Assembly (NCBI GenBank): GCA_946405575.1
Contig: CAMJHP010000028.1
Coordinates: 1-35,761, forward strand
Direction: 5' to 3'
Length of the DNA stretch: 35,761 nt
Origin: an uncultured Bacteroidales bacterium
GTDB taxonomy: Bacteria > Bacteroidota > Bacteroidia > Bacteroidales > F082
Within the stretch, counting starts at the first letter, position 1. Each line of letters begins with the position of its first letter. Position numbers and translations under genes: made by a program. This document shows positions 8,010 to 16,157 of the stretch, piece by piece. Below the pieces are notes generated by a model, which did no database searches, had not been told where the DNA came from, and saw only the letters and a program-made list of their open reading frames with translations.

Positions 8010-9366
8010 CCCTAACACCATATTTGAAGAAGGCTGTGCCTTAGCTTTTGATGACGAGCATTGGCAGAAGATGAACTACAGCACCAGCTGCTTCGAGAAC
8101 AACTTTGCCAAAGGCAAGGAAAACTACCGTAACCTCGACTTGGAAAAACAGCGTGCCTATACCCTGCGCAACAAGTCACTCTTGGGTTTGGAAAAGCTTT
8201 TGGTCGACTTTGAGACGCACTTTACTGAAAACGGAGGCAAAGTATTATGGGCGCGCAATGCCGACGATGCCTTGACGATGATTTATGATCTCATTTGCAA
8301 GGAAAAGGCCGATGCCATTATGCGTTCCAATTCCACTGTCCTCGATGAAATAGAATTGAATGGCTTCTTGGAGCGCAAGGAGATCCGCCTTGTGGAGACT
8401 GAAGTAGCTCGTTTTGTGCTGCATAAGGCACACAAGAAGTCTTATCACCCCCTTGCGCCTTCCTTGCATCTCTCAAAGGAAGAAAACAATGCCATCCTGA
8501 CTTCAGCTTTCAAGTTGAAGCCCGACAGTTCTGCAAAGCAAATGGTCAACTTTGTGCGGCATGAAGTGGGTATTGAGTCGCAAGACGCACCTATTTGTAT
8601 TACTGGAGCCAACTTTCTGCTTTCCGATTCAGGTGGCGTAGTACTTACCGAGAATGAAGGTAATATCTTGAAATCCACTTCGATGGCAAGAGTTCACATT
8701 GTAGTGGCAGGCATTGCCAAGGTGATTCCCAGCATTGACGATTTGAGTGTGTTGTTGCCCTTGGTTTCGTTGCATTCTTCTGGTCAAAGCATGGCGGCTT
8801 GCAATAGCATCACTTTTGGGCCATCCACAACGGGCAAAGGTCCCGAGCAAATGTATGTGGTCCTTTTGGACAACAACCGTTCGGAGATGCTTTCGCAAGA
8901 GCAACAGCGCAAAGTGATGTCATGTATCCATTGTGGGGCATGCATTAGTGTGTGTCCGGTCTATAAAAACATAGGCGGGTATTCATACGGTACCAAGCAT
9001 ATTGGTCCTGTAGGCACGGTGATGACGCCATTGATGGCGGGCATGGAGGATTACAACTACCTCAATTCAGCCTGTGCGTTGTGCGGTAAGTGTGTCGAAA
9101 TCTGTCCCATGAAGATTCCGTTAGACGATTTGATCATCGAAAATCGCCATTTGGCCATGACTGAAAAAACTGGCAATACCAAATACGACGCTTTGCTAAA
9201 AGCCATGATTTGGCACTGCAAGTCGCGAAAAAAGATGGATAGTCCATTGTTTTTCAAGAAATTGGAAATGAAGCGTTTGTTGGCACCGCTTTGGGGCGAA
9301 ACTAGGGCTTTACCCGAATTTGCTTCCAAGTCGTTCAGCCAACAGTGGAAGGAACGAAATCTGTAA
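7996..9366 (+). CDS. lutB: LutB-like lactate utilization iron-sulfur protein (LUD domain)
   Basis: A 456-residue protein from ATG 7996, overlapping the end of rpiB; a TTG at 7987 and a second ATG at 7999 are alternatives. Residues about 50-300 form the LUD domain (ADAIMRSNSTVLDEIELNGF, ITGANFLLSDSGGVVLTENE, FGPSTTGKGPEQMYVVLLDN). Two ferredoxin-type clusters follow: CIHCGACISVCP and CALCGKCVEICP, then a C-terminal tail with a conserved Trp-Lys-x-Arg end. Family role: LutB carries electrons in the LutABC complex that oxidises L-lactate to pyruvate. The usual partners lutA and lutC are not adjacent, so this copy is orphaned or works with partners elsewhere. A large FAD/Fe-S oxidoreductase that could oxidise D-lactate lies 9 kb away. 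Confidence 0.85.
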   Translation: MMISDPNTIFEEGCALAFDDEHWQKMNYSTSCFENNFAKGKENYRNLDLEKQRAYTLRNKSLLGLEKLLVDFETHFTENGGKVLWARNADDALTMIYDLICKEKADAIMRSNSTVLDEIELNGFLERKEIRLVETEVARFVLHKAHKKSYHPLAPSLHLSKEENNAILTSAFKLKPDSSAKQMVNFVRHEVGIESQDAPICITGANFLLSDSGGVVLTENEGNILKSTSMARVHIVVAGIAKVIPSIDDLSVLLPLVSLHSSGQSMAACNSITFGPSTTGKGPEQMYVVLLDNNRSEMLSQEQQRKVMSCIHCGACISVCPVYKNIGGYSYGTKHIGPVGTVMTPLMAGMEDYNYLNSACALCGKCVEICPMKIPLDDLIIENRHLAMTEKTGNTKYDALLKAMIWHCKSRKKMDSPLFFKKLEMKRLLAPLWGETRALPEFASKSFSQQWKERNL

Positions 9367-9396
9367 TTCAATACCTTTTATTTCAGATTATTGCAT

Positions 9397-9429
9397 AAAA
9401 AAACCCCGCCACAAAAACTTGCGGCGGGG
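9397..9429 (-). terminator. Intrinsic terminator of the EF-G paralog gene
   Basis: CCCCGCC (9404-9410) pairs with GGCGGGG (9423-9429); inside, CAA/TTG can add three pairs. Read on the minus strand the stem is followed by seven T residues (complement of 9397-9403). It lies 35 bases after the minus-strand stop at 9465. There is no T-run on the plus strand. Confidence 0.85.
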
Positions 9430-9464
9430 AAAAAATGCAATACTTATGAAAAAATACAAATACT

Positions 9465-11600
9465 TTATTCTTCTTCTTTCTGGCTTTCTTCGTACTCCTT
9501 CAACAGACGGTTCTGAACGTCGGTAGGCACTTGCTGGTATTCAGCATATTTCATGGTGAAGGTGCCACGACCCGAGGTCAGTGAGCTGAGTGAAGTCGAA
9601 TAACGGTCCATCTCGGCCAACGGCACTTTGGCGTGGATGGTCTGGTAGTTGTGGTCACTGTCCATACCCATCACGATGGCGCGGCGGCCTTGCAAGTCGG
9701 TCATGACGGCACCCATAAGGTCGGCAGGCATGCGCACGTCGAGGTCGTAGATAGGTTCCATGATCTTCGGACCAGCGTTCTTAAAGGCGGCACTGAAGGC
9801 CATACGACCGGCGATCTTAAAGGCCATTTCGTTGGAGTCAACTGGGTGCATCTTACCGTCGTAGATGTAGACGATGATGTCGCGGGCGTAGGAACCTGTC
9901 AACGGGCCTTGCTCCAAGCGTTCGTTCACACCCTTCAGGATGGCGGGCATGAAGCGGGCATCGATGGCACCACCGACGACGCAGTTGGCGAAGATGAGCT
10001 TACCGCCCCAAGGCAGTTCGTACTCTTGCTTGTCGCGCACCTGCAGTTCGCTCGGGTCGGTATAACCCTCGAAGTAAGGAGCCAGTTGCATGTGCACCTC
10101 ACCGAACTGACCGCTACCACCGGATTGTTTCTTGTGACGGTAGCTGGCGCTTGCGCTCTTGGTGATGGTTTCACGATACGGAATCTTAGGAGCAGCCGTC
10201 TCGATGGCAATCTTATAGACATTGTCGAAGTACCACTTCAGGGTGTTGAAATGGTATTCGCCTTGGCATTGCAGGATGTTCTGGCGCAGCTCGCGCGACA
10301 TACCGGCGATGACAGTCGGGTCAGTCTTGTGGATATCGTTGAGAATACTACCCAGCTTTTCGTCTTCCTGTGAGTTGACAGCCTTGACTGCAATCGAGAA
10401 AATCGGAGTCGGGAAAGGTATTTCGGGGAAGATAGCTTCACCAGCCTTGGCATCAACCAAAGAATCACCGATACGACCATCTTTCAGTTTGATGGTGCAG
10501 ATGATGTCACCAGCGTTGACTTTCTCTACCTCTTCACGGTTCTTGCCTTTGAAGACGAGCAGCTGAGAGAGGCGTTCCTTATTGCCAGTGCGCGGGTTGA
10601 TAAGGTCTTGGCTCTTCACCACGGTACCGCCATAGACACGCATCCAGGCCACGTCGCCAAGGTTCTGTTCTGTAGTCACCTTGAAGATGAACAAGGCGGT
10701 CGGGTCGTCGACGCTGTTGTGGAACTCTTGGCCGTTCTTGGCTTTGATAGCAGGCATGTCGGCAGGCGACGGGCAGGCGTTGATGAGGAAATCCATCAGA
10801 CGGGTAACACCCACACCACGCTTGGCAGCACCACAAAGCACTGGGAACATCTCACGGTTAACGATACCCAGGTGGATACCGCGTTCCATATCTTCCTCGC
10901 TCAGGGTCATCTCTTCGAAGAACTTCTCCATCAGAGCCTCTTCACCTTCAGCAGCGTGCTCGATGAGGTTGTTGTGCAGCTCTTCTGCCTTGGCCATTTC
11001 GGCAGCGGGAATGTCCTGAACTTCAGGAGCGCCATTGCCGTTCTTGAAGACCAACATTTTCATGATGATCAAGTCGATGACGGCGTTGAAGTCTTCACCG
11101 GCGTTGACAGGATATTGGATAGGCGTGACCTTATCGCCGAAGTATTCTTTCAGTTCGCGGACTGTGTTGTCAAAGTTGGCGTTGCTGTGGTCGAGTTGGT
11201 TCATGAAGAACACAACGGGCTTGTTGGTGTTGGCAGCATGGCGCCAGGCGTTTTCTGTGGTAGCTTCCACACCTGATTGGGCATTCACAGTGCAGACAGC
11301 GATGTCGGCAGCGGTAAGGCAGCTGACAATATCACCTGAGAAATCACTGAAACCAGGAGTGTCTAAGATGTTGATTTTCTTGTCATTGTAGATGGTGTAC
11401 ATCATGGAAGCGTTCACCGAAATCTGACGTTCCATTTCGATTGGACGGTAGTCGGAAACCGTGTTTTTCTCTTCGGTGCTACCTTTTCTGTTGATGAGCT
11501 TGCCTTCGAAAAGCATGTTTTCGGCAAGGATGGTCTTACCCGATTTTGCTGCACCAATGAGGGCAACATTACGGATGTCTTTTGTTTGGAATTCCTTCAT
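9465..11600 (-). CDS. fusA2: EF-G paralog (EF-G2-like translation factor) with altered GTPase motifs
   Basis: The 711-residue protein has the full EF-G domain order: G domain (1-~290), domain II, III, IV (HKKQSGGSGQFGEVHMQLAP, TGSYARDIIVYIYDGKMHPVDS) and V (EPIYDLDVRMPADLMGAVMTDLQGRRA). The G motifs deviate from canonical EF-G: the P-loop is GAAKSGKT (16-23) instead of AHIDAGKT; G3 is DTPGF (80-84) so the catalytic His of DTPGH is Phe84; G4 is NQLD (134-137) instead of NKMD. Published work on Bacteroides describes an EF-G2 that supports translation without normal GTP hydrolysis; this gene matches that class by motif, which is my inference. It is monocistronic, with its own promoter and terminator. 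The C-terminal tail is acidic (LLKEYEESQKEEE). Confidence 0.88.
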   Translation of the reverse strand: MKEFQTKDIRNVALIGAAKSGKTILAENMLFEGKLINRKGSTEEKNTVSDYRPIEMERQISVNASMMYTIYNDKKINILDTPGFSDFSGDIVSCLTAADIAVCTVNAQSGVEATTENAWRHAANTNKPVVFFMNQLDHSNANFDNTVRELKEYFGDKVTPIQYPVNAGEDFNAVIDLIIMKMLVFKNGNGAPEVQDIPAAEMAKAEELHNNLIEHAAEGEEALMEKFFEEMTLSEEDMERGIHLGIVNREMFPVLCGAAKRGVGVTRLMDFLINACPSPADMPAIKAKNGQEFHNSVDDPTALFIFKVTTEQNLGDVAWMRVYGGTVVKSQDLINPRTGNKERLSQLLVFKGKNREEVEKVNAGDIICTIKLKDGRIGDSLVDAKAGEAIFPEIPFPTPIFSIAVKAVNSQEDEKLGSILNDIHKTDPTVIAGMSRELRQNILQCQGEYHFNTLKWYFDNVYKIAIETAAPKIPYRETITKSASASYRHKKQSGGSGQFGEVHMQLAPYFEGYTDPSELQVRDKQEYELPWGGKLIFANCVVGGAIDARFMPAILKGVNERLEQGPLTGSYARDIIVYIYDGKMHPVDSNEMAFKIAGRMAFSAAFKNAGPKIMEPIYDLDVRMPADLMGAVMTDLQGRRAIVMGMDSDHNYQTIHAKVPLAEMDRYSTSLSSLTSGRGTFTMKYAEYQQVPTDVQNRLLKEYEESQKEEE

Positions 11601-11661
11601 TTTTTATCTAACTAGCTAATTATTAAATATTTACTTTTCGAGAAAATCACTATAGTGGGCG

Positions 11662-11691
11662 CAAAGTTACGAAAAATTGGCTTTACTCCAA
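11662..11691 (-). promoter_or_regulatory. Bacteroidota-type promoter for the EF-G paralog
   Basis: Minus-strand TTG (complement of 11689-11691), a 19-base spacer and TAACTTTG (complement of 11662-11669), about 60 bases before ATG 11600. Confidence 0.6.
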
Positions 11692-11698
11692 CATTAAT

Positions 11699-11756
11699 AT
11701 GAAATTTATTGCTCATAGATTCCTTTCAGTGGAATGACATGAGCAATAAATTTCAT
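11699..11756. repeat. 18-bp palindrome with nested ATTCC/GGAAT hairpin directly after the PfkB kinase gene
   Basis: Arms 11699-11716 and 11739-11756 are perfect reverse complements. The loop holds a second hairpin, ATTCC...GGAAT. It abuts the kinase stop codon (11757-11759). On the minus strand the centre reads GTCATTCCACTGAAAGG then AATCT, resembling the widespread TCATTC...GAATCT palindromic repeats of Bacteroidota genomes. It may terminate the kinase transcript although no T-run follows. Confidence 0.8.
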
Positions 11757-12731
11757 TTACAATTTTGCTATTGCCGCATGAATATTCTCCCATCGTGCAT
11801 CATCCATTTTGGCGCCAACCACCTCAATGATGTTTTTGGCCACAATGGCACCCATCATGCCACATTTTTGCAGCGGCTCACCTTTGACAAGTCCAGCGAG
11901 GAAGCCCGCAGCCCACATGTCGCCAGCACCTGTGGTGTCGACCACATCAGCTTTCATGGGTGGGATGGTGGCAGTTTCAGAGCCGCGTTGAATGTAAGCT
12001 CCCTTTGCTCCGATTTTTACAACGGCAATATCACAACGCTCGGCAATATAATGCAGTGCAGCCTCAGGATCCAATCCAGTCAAAGCCTTGGCTTCTTGCT
12101 CATTGGCAAACACAATATCGACATAATTATTGACGAGCTCAAGCAGGAAATCGCGGCTTTCTTCCACCACGTTATAGCTGGCCAAGTCAATGGCGATGGT
12201 CATGCCTTGTGCCTTAGCTGTTTCGATGGCTTTTCTGAGCATAGTCGGGTTGGCGACAAGATAGCCTTCCACATAGAAAATGTCCCATCCTTCAAAGAGT
12301 TCAGGCTTGATGTCGTCGGCACACATTTCTGCTGCTGCACCGAGACAGGTGGCGAAAGTGCGTTCACCATCGGCAGTGACAAGGGCTTGTACGCGGCCTG
12401 AAGGTGTGCCACTTTTCAGCATGAGCGGTTGCACGTGGCTGTCATTCATTTGTTTTTCAAAAAATTGTCCTACTTCGTCCTTGCCAATCTTACTTAGAAA
12501 GCCTGCTTCTATGCCAAGTTGGGCTAACCCACTCATAGTGTTGGCCGCAGAGCCTCCCGAGGCCATTTGGTTGCCAAGATAGGCCAATTGCTCCCCTATT
12601 TTGACGGAGGTTGGGGCATCGACGTAAGTCATGCTACCTTTGGGCAGGTTCAATTCTTTGAGGATTTGTTCATTGGGAACTTGTGTCAGGATGTCGACCA
12701 AGGCACTTCCTATTCCGAGGATTTTTTTCAT
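11757..12731 (-). CDS. PfkB-family carbohydrate or adenosine kinase
   Basis: The 324-residue protein shows ribokinase/PfkB features: N-terminal ILGIGSALVDILTQVP, the substrate-side GG motif MASGGSAANTMSGLAQLG (about 57-74), and the C-terminal signature VVDTTGAGDMWAAGFLAGL with the catalytic Asp and anion hole. It phosphorylates a sugar or nucleoside using ATP in the cytoplasm; the substrate cannot be fixed from motifs, and Bacteroidota members of this subgroup are often annotated adenosine kinase. Monocistronic: a -7-like TTACCTTTG (complement of 12780-12788) lies 49 bases upstream, and the long palindrome follows the stop. Confidence 0.85.
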   Translation of the reverse strand: MKKILGIGSALVDILTQVPNEQILKELNLPKGSMTYVDAPTSVKIGEQLAYLGNQMASGGSAANTMSGLAQLGIEAGFLSKIGKDEVGQFFEKQMNDSHVQPLMLKSGTPSGRVQALVTADGERTFATCLGAAAEMCADDIKPELFEGWDIFYVEGYLVANPTMLRKAIETAKAQGMTIAIDLASYNVVEESRDFLLELVNNYVDIVFANEQEAKALTGLDPEAALHYIAERCDIAVVKIGAKGAYIQRGSETATIPPMKADVVDTTGAGDMWAAGFLAGLVKGEPLQKCGMMGAIVAKNIIEVVGAKMDDARWENIHAAIAKL

Positions 12732-13001
12732 TGTGGATTCAAGGATTTAATATTCAAGATTCAAAATTCAAAATTTGTGCAAAGGTAAGAAAAAAGAGAT
12801 TCCCTGTGGGGATGGAGAATGTTTTATAGCTAAATAGCGGTGGTTGAAAAAATGTAAAAGTCGTAAGCGTTCTTAACCGCCGCATGTAATTATAAGACGA
12901 AAACGCCATTCCTTTTTGGAAATCTCTATTTAAAGATACTAAATTTTCGTACTGATTATCAGTTAGATATAAAATATTTGAAAAATTTTGTCGGAAAAAT
13001 A
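12732..13001. other. Intergenic region with no gene
   Basis: Contains the -7-like element of the kinase gene (12780-12787, minus) and otherwise AT-rich sequence. The stretch 12736-12776 is a low-complexity run of 'attcaa' variants. No open frame with coding character or further hairpin was seen before the tRNA promoter. Confidence 0.5.
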
Positions 13002-13031
13002 TTGTCAGTAATGAAAAAAGCCGTACTTTTG
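13002..13031 (+). promoter_or_regulatory. Promoter of the tRNA-Asn gene
   Basis: TTG at 13002-13004, a 19-base spacer and TACTTTTG at 13024-13031, an excellent match to the -33/-7 pattern, placing the start about 30 bases before the mature tRNA. Confidence 0.7.
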
Positions 13032-13066
13032 CAACCGCAAAACAGAAAGTTCTGTGACATTGTGCA

Positions 13067-13140
13067 GCCTCCTTAGCTCAGTTGGTCAGAGCATCTGACT
13101 GTTAATCAGGGGGTCTCAGGTTCAAGTCCTGAAGGGGGCG
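13067..13140 (+). tRNA. tRNA-Asn (anticodon GTT)
   Basis: All four arms fold: acceptor GCCTCCT with AGGGGGC (one T-G pair), D arm GCTC...GAGC, anticodon stem TCTGA/TCAGG with loop CTGTTAA (anticodon GTT), a 5-base variable region, and T arm TCAGG-TTCAAGT-CCTGA. Discriminator base is G at 13140; CCA is not encoded (the genome continues CAATTT). Length 74. Confidence 0.95.
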
Positions 13141-13173
13141 CAATTTTTATGTTTCATGTTATTAATTTTTTGG

Positions 13174-13209
13174 CCTCGTAAAAGTTCCCCACTTTTACGG
13201 GGTTTTTTT
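13174..13209 (+). terminator. Intrinsic terminator of tRNA-Asn
   Basis: CCTCGTAAAAG (13174-13184) pairs with CTTTTACGGGG (13192-13202), with one T-G pair, and is followed by a run of seven T on the plus strand. It lies 34 bases after the tRNA. Confidence 0.85.
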
Positions 13210-13237
13210 GTTTTGGCAACCCAAGGTTGCCAAAACA
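13209..13237. repeat. Perfect 13-bp palindrome with 3-nt loop
   Basis: TGTTTTGGCAACC (13209-13221) and its exact complement (13225-13237) around the loop CAA. It lies between the tRNA terminator and the end of the polysaccharide cluster, has no T-run on either strand, and resembles the other 3-nt-loop palindromes of the window. Confidence 0.75.
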
Positions 13238-13290
13238 TGTAAAAACAGGAACTTACGTCATTTGCTTGATGGCGGTCGTGAGGTTGAGGT

Positions 13291-14751
13291 TTAGTCTTTT
13301 CTTTGGTATAAACAAACTTCAAATTTTTTTCCGATCATAGGTTTGGTAAAATACAGTTGATCATACAGAAAAGAGTCTACCAATTCATAGTAATTGTTTA
13401 TGAACAATCTATCGTTTTTTACCATGTAATTCCATGTAATTAATATCCATTTGGGTTTTGAGGCAGGTTTTGAAGTTTTCTCTTTTAAAGTCGGCAAATC
13501 GAATCCTAAAGAAACCCTGTTACACTGAAGTAGTTTTTCGTGTTGCATCATGCTGTATCCATGCCAAATCAGATTATAATTGAAAATGGAATCACGTTCA
13601 TTTTCAGGGATATTTTGTATGCAACGATGAAAGTTTTCATAAATGGCAATTTCTTTTTCGTTTTGAAGGATTAGGTCGTTTACAAAATGGAATATTTCAA
13701 TACTACCGAGAAATAGAGTACAGATTGCTGAGGATATACTGAGTGCAAGTTTTGCCTTAAGGTCAATTGTCATCATGCGAACAATGCACAAAGGTAAAAT
13801 AGCGGTCAAATAGAATGAATTGCACAATCTACCGAAAGTTCCGATAAACAATAACAAGGAGATAAGCATTGGAATAAAAAAATCTCTTTGTTTTCGCAGA
13901 TTAAGGATGATTGTGGTCAAGAAGAAAAGAAGAAACATAGAATAAGGCAACCAATGGAACCATTTCACTCTATGTTGTGCTCCGATGTATTCCAAATTGG
14001 ACAAGAAGGAAGCATAAACCATTTCATTGACACCAAGCCATCCCGCTTTTATATAGAAATAGAGTACACATGGAATGACAATGATTATCCATCCCGCAAA
14101 GAAATATCCAATACTTATAAATAGTTTTCTTATATCTTTCTTAAGCAGGTATTGAATCCACAAGTAGATAATAAATCCCAAAAACGCACAGGCATTGTTG
14201 ATTTGGATAAAAGTAATGATTCCAAAACAGAGGCCGACAAAAAACATCTGTAACGGGCGAATTTCCGTTTTTGTCTTATATGCGCGAAAGTAAACTAACA
14301 AAGGATAGGAAATAAAAGGTAAACACCATTCTTGTGTTTGGTCCCCCGCACCATAGAAACAGAATAACATAAATAATGCAACGCCTAGACAAATCAGTCG
14401 GCTTCGTTCATCTCGATATAAGGCAAGTAATTTATCCCAAATGAGAAAAGTGAAAGTCAATGAAATCGCTTGCATCAGCAGAATATAAAAATCGCCACCT
14501 AACCAAAGGCCAAAGGCTTGAATGAAATATAGTATACAACCTTTGTTGTCGAAATAATCAACATACAAAGTTTTGCCACGCAATAAAGCCAAGCCCATCT
14601 GCTTAAAAATGGCCGGATCGGCACCTTCAAAGACATAAAGGAAAGACGTGGAGCGTGAAAACAAAGTCACAAAAACAAAAGAAACAAAAAACAACAGCAA
14701 AGGATAAAATTTACTATTAACCAATGTTGTAATGCGGCTATTTTCTTTCAT
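13291..14751 (-). CDS. Polytopic membrane protein, GT-C (GT39/ArnT-like) glycosyltransferase candidate
   Basis: The 486-residue protein has about ten hydrophobic segments (for example FYPLLLFFVSFVFVTLF, ALFMLFCFYGA, LFISIGYFFAGWIIIVIPCV, FIPMLISLLLFIGTFG). The first extracytoplasmic loop carries FEGADPAIFKQMGLALLRGK and YVDYFDNKGCILYF, with acidic residues in the position of the GT-C catalytic Asp. A soluble C-terminal part (about 380-486) ends the protein. GT-C enzymes transfer sugars from polyprenyl-phosphate donors outside the inner membrane. Donor and acceptor are unknown. It is the last gene of the polysaccharide cluster, eight bases after the phosphoglycosyl transferase gene. Confidence 0.65.
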   Translation of the reverse strand: MKENSRITTLVNSKFYPLLLFFVSFVFVTLFSRSTSFLYVFEGADPAIFKQMGLALLRGKTLYVDYFDNKGCILYFIQAFGLWLGGDFYILLMQAISLTFTFLIWDKLLALYRDERSRLICLGVALFMLFCFYGAGDQTQEWCLPFISYPLLVYFRAYKTKTEIRPLQMFFVGLCFGIITFIQINNACAFLGFIIYLWIQYLLKKDIRKLFISIGYFFAGWIIIVIPCVLYFYIKAGWLGVNEMVYASFLSNLEYIGAQHRVKWFHWLPYSMFLLFFLTTIILNLRKQRDFFIPMLISLLLFIGTFGRLCNSFYLTAILPLCIVRMMTIDLKAKLALSISSAICTLFLGSIEIFHFVNDLILQNEKEIAIYENFHRCIQNIPENERDSIFNYNLIWHGYSMMQHEKLLQCNRVSLGFDLPTLKEKTSKPASKPKWILITWNYMVKNDRLFINNYYELVDSFLYDQLYFTKPMIGKKFEVCLYQRKD

Positions 14752-14758
14752 GACAATT

Positions 14759-15361
14759 TTAGAATATGGTATTGAAAATCAACTTTATATCTCTAAAAAA
14801 ACTCCAATTGTCCAAATAATCCAAATTGATTTTCACCTTATCGGGCCAAATGACATTATCGTTATAAGACTTCGGGTCGGCTTGCTGTGCGAGCAGATCT
14901 TCCTCATCGCGGTACTTGATGCTGGCAGGACCAGTAATACCAGGACGAAGTTGCAGAATACGACGATCATCGCCTTGCAACTGGTCGGCATAACCAGGTA
15001 CGTCAGGGCGAGGCCCGACAAAACTCATCTGTCCGATAAAGACATTAACCAATTCGGTGAGGCAATCCACCTTGCTGTGGCGCAGCCAATGACCCATACG
15101 AGTAATACGAGGGTCGTCGGCTGTGGTGACCGTATCACCTTCAGATTGGTGAAGCATGGTACGGAACTTGCAGATTCTGAAAGGCTTGCCATTTCTACCA
15201 ATACGTTTTTGCATAAAGAACATAGGACCTTTCGAGTCGATTTTTATGAGGATGCCGATGATAAGCAAAGGCAGAAATAGGACAATAAGTCCAATCAATG
15301 CCACGATACGGTCGAAGCACCACTTGAAAAAGAATCCTATTATGTGTTTATTTTTCTCCAC
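14759..15361 (-). CDS. Polyprenyl-phosphate sugar-1-phosphate transferase (PglC-like, initiating)
   Basis: The 200-residue protein has the membrane re-entrant helix WCFDRIVALIGLIVLFLPLL near the N-terminus and the bacterial sugar transferase core: GPMFFMQKRIGRNGKPFRIC, KFRTM, the region SKVDCLTELVNVFIGQ, MSFVGPRPDVPGYADQL, RPGITGPA. It starts O-antigen or capsule repeat synthesis by loading a sugar-phosphate onto undecaprenyl phosphate at the inner membrane. Odd: the catalytic Asp-Glu dyad of this family (usually LDELPQL) reads VDCLTEL here, so the Glu after the Asp is Cys. The rest of the core is well kept. Its start overlaps the end of the GNAT-like gene by 14 bases. Confidence 0.88.
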   Translation of the reverse strand: MEKNKHIIGFFFKWCFDRIVALIGLIVLFLPLLIIGILIKIDSKGPMFFMQKRIGRNGKPFRICKFRTMLHQSEGDTVTTADDPRITRMGHWLRHSKVDCLTELVNVFIGQMSFVGPRPDVPGYADQLQGDDRRILQLRPGITGPASIKYRDEEDLLAQQADPKSYNDNVIWPDKVKINLDYLDNWSFFRDIKLIFNTIF

Positions 15362-16157
15362 GCTGCATGGCCTCCATGTTGAGAATTGCCTTTACACGCG
15401 GCAAAGTTATGATTTTTCTGAATGGGTACAAAATATTTACTGCAATCTTCATCCACCATTTGTAGTATACCGCAAGTTGGCAATAGGCTTTGCGAAAGTG
15501 AAACTTTTCTTCAAGAAAAGGCTGAATGTTGGAATGTTCGGTAATGCTTCGAGCACCATCAGTGACATAATGAAAGCCTTTTTCTTGCAAGTAATATTGG
15601 TTCATGGTATAGAACAAACCATAGTAAGGATATGCTGTGTTTTTCCGTTTATAATCGGGCAACACGGCAACTAAACCATATTCACACGAGGTATCCCATA
15701 ACATTACAGTAAGAAAACCGATAAACCGATTATCGTTTTTGTCAAACAACCCCCAATAATCGTAATCTTTGTTTCCACATTCTTTTAGGTAGTTTTCAAA
15801 AGTGTGATAGTTTGTGATACGATCTTTTATCAGATAATCATCAAAAGATGTTCTTAATATAGGATACCCGTTTTGTTTAATGAAAGCATTATCAACTTTT
15901 CGAAACTCGATTTTTTCCAATGAGCGTCTGACTTTCTTTCTCGTGTTTCCTGATAGTTCTTCTAATCCTTCAAATTGGTCTTTGATGAGGTACCAAAAAC
16001 TAGTATTTTCTTGACAATCAAATGTATATGTATTTCTTACCAACAAGCCTCCCTGCTTGAGTAATTCCTTCCATTCTTGTTCTTGCAATTGTGGCTCTTC
16101 TTGCGGTGCTCCATCAAAACGCCAAGCTTTACGATATAGATAAAACTTATTCTTCAT
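15348..16157 (-). CDS. GNAT/FemAB-like acyltransferase of the polysaccharide cluster
   Basis: A 269-residue soluble protein. The N-terminal half is rich in aromatic and charged residues (KNKFYLYRKAWRF); a basic segment ELSGNTRKKVRRSLEKIEFR lies near 88-107, and residues about 150-235 resemble the GNAT/FemAB core (RFIGFLTVMLWDTSCEYGLV, VLPDYKRKNTAYPYYGLFYT, FHYVTDGARS). The probable role is N- or O-acylation of a glycan intermediate, inferred from fold hints and from neighbours; the family assignment is tentative. The gene overlaps the GT2 gene by 4 bases and the phosphoglycosyl transferase gene by 14 bases, so it is firmly in the same operon. Confidence 0.6.
   Translation of the reverse strand: MKNKFYLYRKAWRFDGAPQEEPQLQEQEWKELLKQGGLLVRNTYTFDCQENTSFWYLIKDQFEGLEELSGNTRKKVRRSLEKIEFRKVDNAFIKQNGYPILRTSFDDYLIKDRITNYHTFENYLKECGNKDYDYWGLFDKNDNRFIGFLTVMLWDTSCEYGLVAVLPDYKRKNTAYPYYGLFYTMNQYYLQEKGFHYVTDGARSITEHSNIQPFLEEKFHFRKAYCQLAVYYKWWMKIAVNILYPFRKIITLPRVKAILNMEAMQRGEK

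Noticed and set aside
9633..10373. 246-codon plus-strand frame opposite the EF-G paralog
   Set aside because: It is an antisense shadow of a well-supported gene, with His/Val/Asp-rich composition typical of such shadows.
13209..13237. Terminator of the polysaccharide operon
   Set aside because: No T-run follows on the minus strand; kept only as a palindrome.
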